A stretch of 64,000 bases of DNA from positions 124,001 to 188,000 of the forward strand of contig NZ_FOYP01000002.1 of the NCBI RefSeq assembly GCF_900115105.1, read 5' to 3'. A model generated the notes under the pieces. It ran no database searches and was not told the origin of the DNA. It saw nothing but the letters and a program-made list of their open reading frames with translations. A program made the position numbers and the translations under genes. Shown here piece by piece: positions 37,446 to 46,205 of the stretch. This DNA is from Yoonia tamlensis. Lineage in GTDB: Bacteria > Pseudomonadota > Alphaproteobacteria > Rhodobacterales > Rhodobacteraceae. The first letter of the stretch is position 1, and the number at the start of each line of letters is the position of its first letter.

Positions 37446-38615
37446 TTATGCTCCCTTTCGGTGGTGGCGGTACAATTTGTTAAGCGTGTCAAGAAACGTC
37501 TCGACGGGGATTTGCTTGCGGAAAAAATCGGGCATGATCGCGCAGACATCATCGACAAACCCGAGAAACCAAACGTCGCGCGGGCGGGTCCATGCGTTGT
37601 CGATGGTGTGGAAACCTTTGTCAAAAAACGGTGCGACATCTGGGCTCCGGGTCTGCGCGACCCATGTGCGGCGGTTGGCGGGCTGGCCGCTATTGGCCAG
37701 ATACACCCCCGATTGCACGGGTTCGGATGTGATCCATTGCGCAAATGCGATTGCGGCCTCGGGCGCGGTGGTCTGCGCGGAAACGCCGATCCCCGCACCG
37801 CCAAGAATGGCGCGCGGCCGGTCGAAACCCGCGCAAAGTGGCAAATCGAAATAGCTTAGGCGATGCGCCCGAAACCCTGCCCGCGCGTAGTTCACATAGC
37901 CGAAAAGACAGGGCGAACAGGCAAACTCATCTGTCGTCGCAAGCGTTTCAAGCACCCGTATCGGGTTCATATCAACCTGTTCATCCGGCCCAAGATCATA
38001 AAGCGCGCGCAGCACATGCAGCGCATAATGCCCGTTGTCATCGCTGACAAAAGCATCCCGCGCGCGCGGCAGATCATCTTCGCCACGTCCGGCGACCAGC
38101 GTCATCAACATGTCAAACGCATCAACAGGCAGCAGCGGGGTTAGCGCGCGAAACTGGCGGGCGTCCGGCGCCAGAAAGGATTCCCAATGCGTTGGCAGCG
38201 GCGCGCCAAGATCGGGCCGCTGCACAGCCATCTGGCACGCCGCATCAAGCGCATAGGCCCAGCAACTGCCATTCCAAAGATAGCTTTCTTCGGACCCACC
38301 CAACGACGTGCCCTGTCCTGGCGTATAGGGCAAAGGCAAAAGCGCGCCTGTCTCGGCGATCTGACCGACATGCGGGTGGTCAAGCACGATGAAATCATAG
38401 GTTTGGGCCAGATCGCGAATTGGCGCATCCGCAAAGGCCTGAAGCGAACGTTTGTCCCAGGTCACCGTGACCCCCGTTTGCGCCGCATAGGTTTGCGCCG
38501 CCGCAACCACACAATCATAGCCGCGCGGGTGGTCCCAAGTCATGCCTCTTAGCGTCGTACCCACGTGCGTTCCCCCCGATTTGTCGGGCTCACTATCATC
38601 CGGTATCGCCGTCAT
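37446..38615 (-). CDS. Family 1 solute-binding-like protein without signal peptide
   Basis: 389 aa from the ATG at 38615. The body has the fold features of ABC sugar-binding proteins (LRGMTWDHPRGYDCVVAAAQTYAAQTGVTVTWDKRSLQAF, then QWITSEPVQSGVYLANSGQPANR), but no hydrophobic N-terminus exists, so it should be cytoplasmic. The start is uncertain: ATG 38615 has no ribosome site, while GTG 38564 follows GGGGGGAAC. No permease or ATPase is adjacent. It heads the operon with IdnO-, IdnD- and GMC-like genes and is divergent from the CoA-transferase operon. Role unknown; a ligand sensor or carrier is possible. Confidence 0.75.
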   Translation of the reverse strand: MTAIPDDSEPDKSGGTHVGTTLRGMTWDHPRGYDCVVAAAQTYAAQTGVTVTWDKRSLQAFADAPIRDLAQTYDFIVLDHPHVGQIAETGALLPLPYTPGQGTSLGGSEESYLWNGSCWAYALDAACQMAVQRPDLGAPLPTHWESFLAPDARQFRALTPLLPVDAFDMLMTLVAGRGEDDLPRARDAFVSDDNGHYALHVLRALYDLGPDEQVDMNPIRVLETLATTDEFACSPCLFGYVNYARAGFRAHRLSYFDLPLCAGFDRPRAILGGAGIGVSAQTTAPEAAIAFAQWITSEPVQSGVYLANSGQPANRRTWVAQTRSPDVAPFFDKGFHTIDNAWTRPRDVWFLGFVDDVCAIMPDFFRKQIPVETFLDTLNKLYRHHRKGA

Positions 38616-38649
38616 TTGCAAGTATAAAAATTATTTCCTATTATGAAAA

Positions 38650-38664
38650 CACTGTGCTACAGTG
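38650..38664. promoter_or_regulatory. Palindrome CACTGT-GCT-ACAGTG in a divergent promoter
   Basis: A perfect 6-bp inverted repeat with a 3-bp spacer in the 135-bp AT-rich region between the solute-binding-like gene and the enoyl-CoA hydratase gene. The IclR-family regulator encoded two genes away (39552) is a reasonable binder. Confidence 0.5.
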
Positions 38665-38750
38665 ATGTCAGACGCATGAAAATTGCTAAAACTATGAATA
38701 AAATCAGTAGCTTTGCTTGTTCTTAAAACCGATAGCCGCAGGAGAAACCC

Positions 38751-39521
38751 GTGACAATACCCGTCGGACAGCTCGAAAACCCGCCAACCTCCACCGACGG
38801 CTGCGTAAGAATCGAGCAATCGGGCGCTGTGGCCGAAATTGTCATCGACCGCCCAGCCAAGCACAACGCGCTGACCCCCGCTATGTACCGCGATATTGCG
38901 ACCTGCTGCGCGCAGGTGAATGCGGATGACAGTATTCATGTTGTGATTATCCGCGGCGCTGGCGACCGTGCATTCTGTGCAGGTTCGGACATCAAGGCGC
39001 TGGACGGCTACGAAGATTTTTGGGCGTGGCGCAACCGTGACGACTATATCCCGCCGATCCTGTCATTGCGCAAACCCGCGATTGCGGCGGTCAAAGGCTG
39101 GGCGCTTGGCGGCGGGCTTGAAATTGCGCTGGCCTGTGATCTGCGCGTTGTCGCCAAAAGCGCGGTGTTTTCGGCCCCCGAGGTCGCGCTGGGCTGGAAT
39201 GGCGCGGGCGGCGCAGCGCAGCACCTGACGCGCATGTGCGGTTATGGTCAGGCGATGCGCCTTTTGTTGACCGGTGACCGGTTTGGCGCAACCGAAGCCG
39301 ACCAGATCGGCATGATCGAATATCTGGTCGATGACGGGGACGAATTGGGCAAGGCGCGCGACCTTGCGCAGACCATCGCGGCGCATGCAAGCGTGGCTAC
39401 CCAAGCTGTCAAAGCTGCTGTACGCTCTGCGCTTGATGTGACTGTTGCGCAGGGCCTGAAATATGAAAACGAACTTATGTCGTTGTGTTTTGCCAAAGTC
39501 GAACAAAACAAGGGCCGCTGA
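38751..39521 (+). CDS. Enoyl-CoA hydratase/isomerase family protein
   Basis: A 256-aa crotonase-fold protein. The oxyanion-hole segments are GDRAFCAGSDIKAL and KGWALGGGLEIALACDL. It starts with GTG at 38751, supported by AGGAGA eight bases upstream. It leads an operon with an IclR regulator and two CaiB/BaiF CoA-transferases, so it should act on a CoA thioester made by them. The acyl group is unknown; carnitinyl-CoA dehydratase-like activity is one model. Confidence 0.9.
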   Translation: MTIPVGQLENPPTSTDGCVRIEQSGAVAEIVIDRPAKHNALTPAMYRDIATCCAQVNADDSIHVVIIRGAGDRAFCAGSDIKALDGYEDFWAWRNRDDYIPPILSLRKPAIAAVKGWALGGGLEIALACDLRVVAKSAVFSAPEVALGWNGAGGAAQHLTRMCGYGQAMRLLLTGDRFGATEADQIGMIEYLVDDGDELGKARDLAQTIAAHASVATQAVKAAVRSALDVTVAQGLKYENELMSLCFAKVEQNKGR

Positions 39522-39551
39522 GCGCGGCGTAGACATAGGAAAACTTTGGTA

Positions 39552-40358
39552 ATGCCCCAAAAACCCGCCAAAAACGCCCCAAGCAAAACAGAAAAATCCG
39601 CCGTGCCGTCGGTCGCAAAAGCGTTCGACATTATTGAATTGCTTGTCGGCGTCGAAGGCGGTCTGACGATGAACGAAATGGTCGCAGCACTGGGGCGGAC
39701 CATGGGCGAAATCTACCGGATTGTGATTTATCTGACCGAACGCGAATTTCTGACCCAGCATCCCGAGACCGGAAAATACGCGATGACGCTCAAGCTGTTT
39801 GAACTGTCGCACCGGCACGACCCGACAAAGCGGCTGATTTCCAACGCGCTGCCGATCCTTGAACGGATTGCCGCAACAACCGAACAATCGTGCCATCTGG
39901 GCGTTCTGAACCGCAACAATGTGCTGGTGCTGACATCAGCGCCAAGCCCGCGACCGGCCGGCTATGCGGTGCGCACCGGCGCGATTTTTCCCGTCGAGCG
40001 CACGAGTTCGGGCCATGTGATCCTTGCCTTTGCGGCGCAAGACGAACAGGACCGCTATATCAACCGGCTGCCAAAGGCCGAACAGGCAACGACTGCGCAA
40101 AGGCTTGCCACGATCCGCGAAAACGGGTTCGAAGATACCGCAAGCACAATGATCAACGGCGTGCGCAACCTTTGTGTTCCGGTCTTTGATATTCGCGGGA
40201 TTACAGCGGCGATTACTACCGGTTTTATTGCTCAGAACGACCCGATCGCAACGGCTGACGAAACGCTTGCAGCGCTACGATCAGCGGCAAGCGAGCTGTC
40301 AGCGCTGCTCGGGTTTCGGGTTTCCCAAAGCCCGTTTGCGGCATCCCTTTTACCCTAG
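39552..40358 (+). CDS. IclR-family transcriptional regulator
   Basis: A 268-aa regulator with N-terminal winged helix (SVAKAFDIIELLVGVEGGLTMNEMVAALGRTMGEIYRIVIYL) and C-terminal IclR effector domain (GYAVRTGAIFPVERTSSGHVILAF, then VPVFDIRGITAAITTGFI). The ATG at 39552 follows AGGAAAA; a TTG two codons before is in frame. It is 30 nt from the hydratase gene and 16 nt from the first CoA-transferase, so it is cotranscribed with the genes it probably controls. Confidence 0.9.
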   Translation: MPQKPAKNAPSKTEKSAVPSVAKAFDIIELLVGVEGGLTMNEMVAALGRTMGEIYRIVIYLTEREFLTQHPETGKYAMTLKLFELSHRHDPTKRLISNALPILERIAATTEQSCHLGVLNRNNVLVLTSAPSPRPAGYAVRTGAIFPVERTSSGHVILAFAAQDEQDRYINRLPKAEQATTAQRLATIRENGFEDTASTMINGVRNLCVPVFDIRGITAAITTGFIAQNDPIATADETLAALRSAASELSALLGFRVSQSPFAASLLP

Positions 40359-40374
40359 CAGAAAAGAAAAACCC

Positions 40375-41541
40375 ATGCCTGAAACCGCCTCAAACCTTCC
40401 GCTCCGCGGTCTTCGTGTACTGGATTTTGCCCAATTTCTGGCCGGCCCTGTTGCCGCGTTGCGCCTGTCCGATCTTGGCGCCGAAGTCATCAAGATCGAA
40501 CGCCCGCAAGGCGGAGATTTGTGCCGGTCGATGGTTGTCAACGACCAGCGGCTTGAGGGTGACAGCCTTGTGTTTCACACCTTCAACCGTGGCAAGAAAA
40601 GCGTGGCGGCCGATCTTAAACAACCTGCCGATCTTGAAAAGATACGCGCGCTTGTGGCCACGGCTGACGTGATGATCCATAATTTCCGGCCTGGCGTGAT
40701 GGAGCGCATCGGGCTGGGTTATGACACAGTGCGCGACCTGAACCCACGGATCGTTTACGGGGCGGTGTCGGGCTATGGCACTACGGGGCCGTGGCGCGAC
40801 AAACCCGGTCAGGATTTGCTGGTGCAATCGCTGTCTGGGATTGCGTGGCTTAGCGGAAATGCCAATGACGGGCCGGTACCGACCGGATTTGCCATGCTTG
40901 ACGTTGCGACCGCGGGCAACCTTGTGCAGGGCATTCTAGCCTGCCTTGTGCGGCGCGGTATCAGTGGCAAGGGCGGGTTGGTCGAAGTCGACCTGCTTTC
41001 ATCGGCTATCGACGTGACATTCGAACAATTCACCTGTTTTCTGAACGATAACGAACAGCAGCCGCGCCGTCATGAAACCGGCAACGCCAACCCCTATCAG
41101 CCCGCCCCATACGGTCTTTATCAGGCATCCGACGGCTGGTTTGCCTTTGCGATGACACCGCTTGCTAAGGTTGCCGAATTGCTTGGCTCGGCGGAAATCG
41201 GGGCCTTTCCGCAAGCACAGGCGTTTTCGCATCTCAACGAGATCAAACGCATCGTCGCCGCGATTTGCGCCACAAAGCCGGTGCAGCACTGGCTGGATAT
41301 TCTGGAACCTGCGGGCATCTGGTGTGCGCCTGTTCTTGACTGGCCGGGGTTTGTCAAAACCGATGGGTTTGCGGCGCTTGATCCGGTGCAAACCATCCGC
41401 ACCCCCAGCGGTGCCGCAGCGCGTACAACCCGCTGTCCGATCCGGCTTGACGGGCAGGCGCTGCACAATAGCGCACCCGCCCCGTTGCTTGGCGCGGACA
41501 CGGCTGCCGTGTTCGACAGCCTGCAAACAGCGCGCGCCTAA
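40375..41541 (+). CDS. CaiB/BaiF family III CoA-transferase, copy 1
   Basis: A 388-aa protein. FAQFLAGPVAALRLSDLGAEVIKIE is the family opening, and the catalytic Asp is in KPGQDLLVQSLSG. It moves CoA between carboxylic acids. A longer frame to 40174 lies inside the IclR gene; the ATG at 40375 matches the family N-terminus. It is followed after 3 nt by a paralogue; the two may form a heteromeric enzyme or handle different acids. Confidence 0.92.
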   Translation: MPETASNLPLRGLRVLDFAQFLAGPVAALRLSDLGAEVIKIERPQGGDLCRSMVVNDQRLEGDSLVFHTFNRGKKSVAADLKQPADLEKIRALVATADVMIHNFRPGVMERIGLGYDTVRDLNPRIVYGAVSGYGTTGPWRDKPGQDLLVQSLSGIAWLSGNANDGPVPTGFAMLDVATAGNLVQGILACLVRRGISGKGGLVEVDLLSSAIDVTFEQFTCFLNDNEQQPRRHETGNANPYQPAPYGLYQASDGWFAFAMTPLAKVAELLGSAEIGAFPQAQAFSHLNEIKRIVAAICATKPVQHWLDILEPAGIWCAPVLDWPGFVKTDGFAALDPVQTIRTPSGAAARTTRCPIRLDGQALHNSAPAPLLGADTAAVFDSLQTARA

Positions 41542-41544
41542 GCC

Positions 41545-42705
41545 ATGTTCTGGCCGCTCGAAGGTATTCTTGTTGTCGACTTCAGCCAGTTTCTTGCGGG
41601 GCCATATGCGGCGCTACGCCTGCAGGATATGGGCGCGCGGGTGATCAAGGTCGAAAACCCCGATGGCGGCGATCTGTGCCGGCATCACTATTTGTCGCAG
41701 ACCCGTATCGGCACGGATTCCACGCTGTTTCACGCCATTAATCGCGGCAAGCAAAGCGTGACGCTTGATCTGAAATCCGCCGCTGGACTGGCCGCCGCGC
41801 GCAAACTTGTCGCCAAGGCGGATGTGGTTATCCAGAATTTCCGGCCTTCGGTCATCGACCGATTGGGGCTTGGCTATGATGCGGTACGGGCGATCAACCC
41901 TGATGTCATTTACGGGTCGATTTCGGGTTATGGCACCCAAGGCGACTGGGCCGACACCCCCGGTCAGGATTTGCTGGCGCAGGCGCGGTCCGGCGTTATG
42001 TGGCTTAGCGGAAACCACGGCGCGGGGCCTGTCCCGATTGGCCTGCCGCTGGCCGATATCAGCACCGGCGCAAACCTTGCGACAGGCATTCTGGGCGCGT
42101 TGTTGCGCCATGCGCGCAGCGGTCAGGGGGCGCATGTCGAAACCAGCCTGCTGGAATCGCTGACCGACATGCAATTCGAATTGCTAACCACCTACCTGAA
42201 TAACGGGCACTGCCTGCCGCAGCGATTGGAACAAGGGTCGGCGCACCGCTATCTTGGGGCGCCCTACGGTGTTTTCGACACCAAAGAGGGGCAGCTTGCG
42301 CTTGCGATGTCGCGGCTTGATCTGCTGGGCCAAGCGCTGGAACTGCCCGAGATTGCCGCCTATGCGGATGCGCCCGATGCAAGTTTCTCCGCGCGCGACA
42401 AAATCCACGCGCTGATTGCGCAACGGCTGCAAAAACAGACAGCCGCCGCGCTTGAAACCGCGCTTGGCCGCGCGGGACTGTGGTGTGCAAAGGTGCTGAG
42501 TTGGGACGATATGCTGGCGCATGGATCATTTCAGGCGCTTGATATGCTGCGCACGATCGAAACACAGATCGCAACAGCGCCGCAACCTGTGCAATTTGTC
42601 AGGGCGCCCTTTCGCATCGACGGCGCCCGCCCGCAAATCGACAGCGCAGGCCCCGCGCTTAATGCGGATGGCGCTGAAATTCTCGCGGAATTCGACGCCG
42701 ACTAG
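41545..42705 (+). CDS. CaiB/BaiF family III CoA-transferase, copy 2
   Basis: A 386-aa paralogue of the preceding gene: VDFSQFLAGPYAALRLQDMGARVIKVE, catalytic Asp in TPGQDLLAQARSG, and the shared AGLWCAKVLSWDDML region. It ends 2 nt from the convergent permease gene. Last gene of the hydratase-IclR-transferase operon. Confidence 0.92.
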   Translation: MFWPLEGILVVDFSQFLAGPYAALRLQDMGARVIKVENPDGGDLCRHHYLSQTRIGTDSTLFHAINRGKQSVTLDLKSAAGLAAARKLVAKADVVIQNFRPSVIDRLGLGYDAVRAINPDVIYGSISGYGTQGDWADTPGQDLLAQARSGVMWLSGNHGAGPVPIGLPLADISTGANLATGILGALLRHARSGQGAHVETSLLESLTDMQFELLTTYLNNGHCLPQRLEQGSAHRYLGAPYGVFDTKEGQLALAMSRLDLLGQALELPEIAAYADAPDASFSARDKIHALIAQRLQKQTAAALETALGRAGLWCAKVLSWDDMLAHGSFQALDMLRTIETQIATAPQPVQFVRAPFRIDGARPQIDSAGPALNADGAEILAEFDAD

Positions 42706-42706
42706 C

Positions 42707-43696
42707 TCAGCTTGCTATCAGGCTGGCCCGCTGCGCATCAAGTGCTGCACGTTGGCGCACCGCAGAATAGCGGTCAATCGCCACCGCAGCCAACAAAACA
42801 GACCCGCGCACAATGTCATAGATATAGGGTGACGCGTTCATCAGGTTCAGCCCGTTGTCGATCAGCACCAGAAAGATCGCCCCGATAACAGACCCGATGA
42901 CCGTACCCGACCCGCCTGTCAGTTTGGTGCCACCAAGGATAACCGCCGCAATGACCGTAAATTCAATGCCGATACCAATCCCCGATTGCAGCCCGCCAAC
43001 CCGCGCGAGCAAAACCAGACCCGCGATGCCTGTCACAAATCCGCTGAACGCATAAATCGCCACTGTGACCCGCCCGACCGGCAGATTGGTTTCCTTGGCG
43101 GACCGTTCGGAATTGCCAATCGCACGGGCATAGACCCCCAGACGCGTCCGGTTCAGCACATAGATGCCAAGAATGGTCACAGCGATCAGAATGAGGATCG
43201 GCACCGGCACACCCAGAATACGCCCGTTACCCAAAAACCCCATTTCGCGCGGCACCGGAATATTCTGCGCCCCCGTCAAATGGATCGCGGCCCCACGGTA
43301 GATCGAATAGGTGGCCAGCGTCGTGATCAGCGGCGAAACCGCAAAGCGGATCACCAATATCCCGTTCAGCGCGCCCAACGAAGTCGCGCAGATGATCGTC
43401 ACCCCAAAGGCCAAAAGATAGCTTTCTGTGCTGATCATCAATTGCGCAAACAAGGCCGAGGTCACAAACAAAATGGCCCCCACCGAAATATCGATCCCCG
43501 CCGTCAGGATGATAAACGTCATCCCGATCGCCATGATCGATGTCACGCTGGCCTGCACCAGGATTGCCTGAAAATTCGAAAGTGTCAGAAACACTGGCGA
43601 GACGACCGAAAGAATTCCGCCAAGCACAATTGTCGCCATTGCGATGGCAACCCATTTCTGGCGCGAAGCGATGTCGCGTAAACCCTTAAGCAGCAT
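42707..43696 (-). CDS. Ribose-type sugar ABC transporter, permease B, system 2
   Basis: A 329-aa RbsC-type permease with IILTAGIDISVGAILFVTSALF and AVILGGTKLTGGSGTVIGSVIG. The ATG at 43696 follows GGAGAG and overlaps the ATPase gene by 11 nt. Last gene of the second ribose-type operon. As in system 1, the operon encodes two permeases. Confidence 0.92.
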   Translation of the reverse strand: MLLKGLRDIASRQKWVAIAMATIVLGGILSVVSPVFLTLSNFQAILVQASVTSIMAIGMTFIILTAGIDISVGAILFVTSALFAQLMISTESYLLAFGVTIICATSLGALNGILVIRFAVSPLITTLATYSIYRGAAIHLTGAQNIPVPREMGFLGNGRILGVPVPILILIAVTILGIYVLNRTRLGVYARAIGNSERSAKETNLPVGRVTVAIYAFSGFVTGIAGLVLLARVGGLQSGIGIGIEFTVIAAVILGGTKLTGGSGTVIGSVIGAIFLVLIDNGLNLMNASPYIYDIVRGSVLLAAVAIDRYSAVRQRAALDAQRASLIAS

Positions 43697-45191
43697 TGCT
43701 TGTGCTCTCCTTTGCGCTGGCAGCCAACGAGATGATTTTGACTGAATCGTAGTCGTCACGCATGAATTCACCGACAATCCGGCCCTTGCGCATCACCGCC
43801 ATCCGGTGCGTGATATGCAGCAGCTCCGGCAGGTCGGACGATACAATGATGATCGCCTTGCCCGCCCGCGCCAGATCTGCAATCGCCGCGTGAATGTCGA
43901 ACTTGGCACCGATGTCGACGCCTTTTGTCGGTTCGTCAAAGATCAGGATATCCGGCAAAGTCGCAAGCCAGCGGCCCAGCATGACCTTTTGCTGGTTGCC
44001 GCCCGACAGGTCGCTGACATTGTTTTCGATATGCGGAATGGCGATATTCATATCCGCGACGATGTCTTGGGCCTTGGCTTTTTCGCCCTGAAACCCGAAT
44101 CCGCGCAGTTTGCGTTGCACAAATTTCAAGATCGATGCCGCCGACAGGTTTTCGCGCACGGGCCGGTTCAGAAACAACCCGTTGGTGCGCCGGTCTTCGG
44201 TGACATAGCACAGACCGCGCGCCATCATGGCTTTGACATTGCGCGGCGCGAATTCACCTTTGATCCGCACCTCGCCGGTTGCGGGACGCAGGCCAAAAAT
44301 AGCTTCGGCAACTTCGGTACGGCCCGCACCCATCAGCCCCGCGATCCCCAGAATTTCGCCTGCGTTCACGGTCAGATCAATGCCCGTGAAATCGGCGGAT
44401 GACAGCCCGCGCACGTCCAGCGCGGGCACCTGTGTCGGGGCGGCCAGATCAACCCGCGCATCTGCCATTGTGCGCCCGACCATCATTTCTTCTAGCGCGC
44501 GCTGGTTCACATCGGCAAGTCGCCCCTGCCCGACCTGCTGCCCGTCGCGCAGCACAACAAAGCTGTCACAAACGCGGTAAATCTCTTCCATGAAATGTGA
44601 AATAAACACAATCGCAAGCCCGCCTGCCTTCAGCTTGTCGATAATCGCGAACAGCTTTTCACGCTCAATTGCGGTCAAAGATGTCGTCGGCTCGTCGAGG
44701 ATCAGCACCTTGTTGGCGTGAAGCAGCGCCTTGGCGATTTCGACAATCTGCTGTTTGCCCGCGCCAAGCGTTTCGACAAGCGCGCGCGGGTCAATTTCAA
44801 TGCCCAGAAATTCGATCTGATTGCGGGCGGTTTTTTCGGCGGCGGGCCAGTCGATCCGCGCCGCATGGCCCGGCAGATTTGAAATGCTGATGTTTTCGGA
44901 AACGGTCAGGGACCCGAACAGGGACAATTCCTGATGCACCGCGGAAATACCATGCTCTGCGCCGATCACTTTGGTGACGGGATTGTCTTCAACCAGAATT
45001 TCACCGCTGGTTGGCGTCAAAAGCCCGCACAGCATGTTTTTGGTCGTCGATTTTCCGGCACCGTTTTCGCCCACAAGCGCCAGCGCCTCGCCGGGGAAAA
45101 TATCAAAGGACAGGTTTGAAACAACGGTCTTGCTGGCAAACGCCTTGCTCAGGTCGCGTACAGAAACGACGGGGCGGGGTGTATCGGTCAT
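43686..45191 (-). CDS. Ribose-type sugar ABC transporter, double ATPase, system 2
   Basis: A 501-aa two-domain ATPase: Walker A GENGAGKST, Walker B VLILDEPTTSL, second-domain loop GLMGAGRTEV and signature LSGGNQQKVMLGRWLA. The ATG at 45191 follows GAGAGAAAT and overlaps permease A by 4 nt. Gene order here is binding protein, permease A, ATPase, permease B. Confidence 0.94.
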   Translation of the reverse strand: MTDTPRPVVSVRDLSKAFASKTVVSNLSFDIFPGEALALVGENGAGKSTTKNMLCGLLTPTSGEILVEDNPVTKVIGAEHGISAVHQELSLFGSLTVSENISISNLPGHAARIDWPAAEKTARNQIEFLGIEIDPRALVETLGAGKQQIVEIAKALLHANKVLILDEPTTSLTAIEREKLFAIIDKLKAGGLAIVFISHFMEEIYRVCDSFVVLRDGQQVGQGRLADVNQRALEEMMVGRTMADARVDLAAPTQVPALDVRGLSSADFTGIDLTVNAGEILGIAGLMGAGRTEVAEAIFGLRPATGEVRIKGEFAPRNVKAMMARGLCYVTEDRRTNGLFLNRPVRENLSAASILKFVQRKLRGFGFQGEKAKAQDIVADMNIAIPHIENNVSDLSGGNQQKVMLGRWLATLPDILIFDEPTKGVDIGAKFDIHAAIADLARAGKAIIIVSSDLPELLHITHRMAVMRKGRIVGEFMRDDYDSVKIISLAASAKESTSNAA

Positions 45192-46129
45192 ATTTCTCTC
45201 CGAGAGCCAAAGCGCGTGGCCATCCATGTGCCGACAAAAATCAGAATGCCCTGGATAATCAGCTGGTCGTAAAACGGGATGCCCAGCAGGTTTAGCCCAT
45301 TGGTCAGGATCGCAAGAATACCAACGCCCAGCACCGTGCGCCCGACAGACCCTTCGCCGCCCGCCATGCCGGTGCCGCCCAGAACGACTGCGCCGATGAT
45401 AATCAACAGCAGCGTGTCACCGACACCCGGAATTGCATTGCCAAGATTGGCGATGGAAATGAACCCAGCAATCCCGCCCATTGCGCCGGAAAACAGGTAG
45501 ACGCTAAATGTCACGGCGGGCACGTTGACCCCGCTGAACCGCGCAGCTTGCGCGTTTGATCCGACAAGCATGACCTGCCGCCCCCATGTGGTGCGCGCCA
45601 TCGCCACCAGCGCCAACACAACCACAACCAGCGCAACAATGGTCAATGCCGGAATCCCGAACCAGACCATAAACCCGAAATCCAGCATAAAGAACGGCGT
45701 GCCTTTCACAGCGATCCCCGCGCTCATTACAAATGCGACCCCGCGCGCAATAAGCTGTGTTGCCATCGTAGTGATAAAAGGTGTCAGGCTGAAATACCCG
45801 ATCAATATGCCATTGAGCGCGCCAAAGACCATCCCGACTGCCAATGCGGTAAGCGCGCCCAAGGCCACGCTGCCTGTCGCGGCCATCACAAGGCCCGACA
45901 TAACCGCGCTTGCGCTGATCACCGTCGAAATCGAAAGATCAATGCCACCGGCCAGAAACACCACCGTCATGCCCACCGCAGCAATCAACACAACGGCGTT
46001 TGCGCCAAGCATCGCCTCGATATTGCCCGCAGAGGCAAAATAGGGCGACAAAAGCGAAAAACCCACGGCCAAAGCGCAGATAATCACCAATGCGGGGTAG
46101 GTTCTGAGTAGGGTCATCACGGCCTTCAT
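45188..46129 (-). CDS. Ribose-type sugar ABC transporter, permease A, system 2
   Basis: A 313-aa RbsC-type membrane protein with VFLAGGIDLSISTVISASAVMSG and AVVLGGTGMAGGEGSVGRTVLG. The start at 46129 lacks a clear ribosome site; an internal Met four codons later is possible. It lies 76 nt after the binding protein. Confidence 0.9.
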   Translation of the reverse strand: MKAVMTLLRTYPALVIICALAVGFSLLSPYFASAGNIEAMLGANAVVLIAAVGMTVVFLAGGIDLSISTVISASAVMSGLVMAATGSVALGALTALAVGMVFGALNGILIGYFSLTPFITTMATQLIARGVAFVMSAGIAVKGTPFFMLDFGFMVWFGIPALTIVALVVVVLALVAMARTTWGRQVMLVGSNAQAARFSGVNVPAVTFSVYLFSGAMGGIAGFISIANLGNAIPGVGDTLLLIIIGAVVLGGTGMAGGEGSVGRTVLGVGILAILTNGLNLLGIPFYDQLIIQGILIFVGTWMATRFGSRREI

Positions 46130-46205
46130 TTATGTGCTTTTCAAAAGCAGAACGATGACGCGCCCCCCGCATGCAAGGGGCGCGTTTTCGCAAAGTGGTA
46201 CAACC

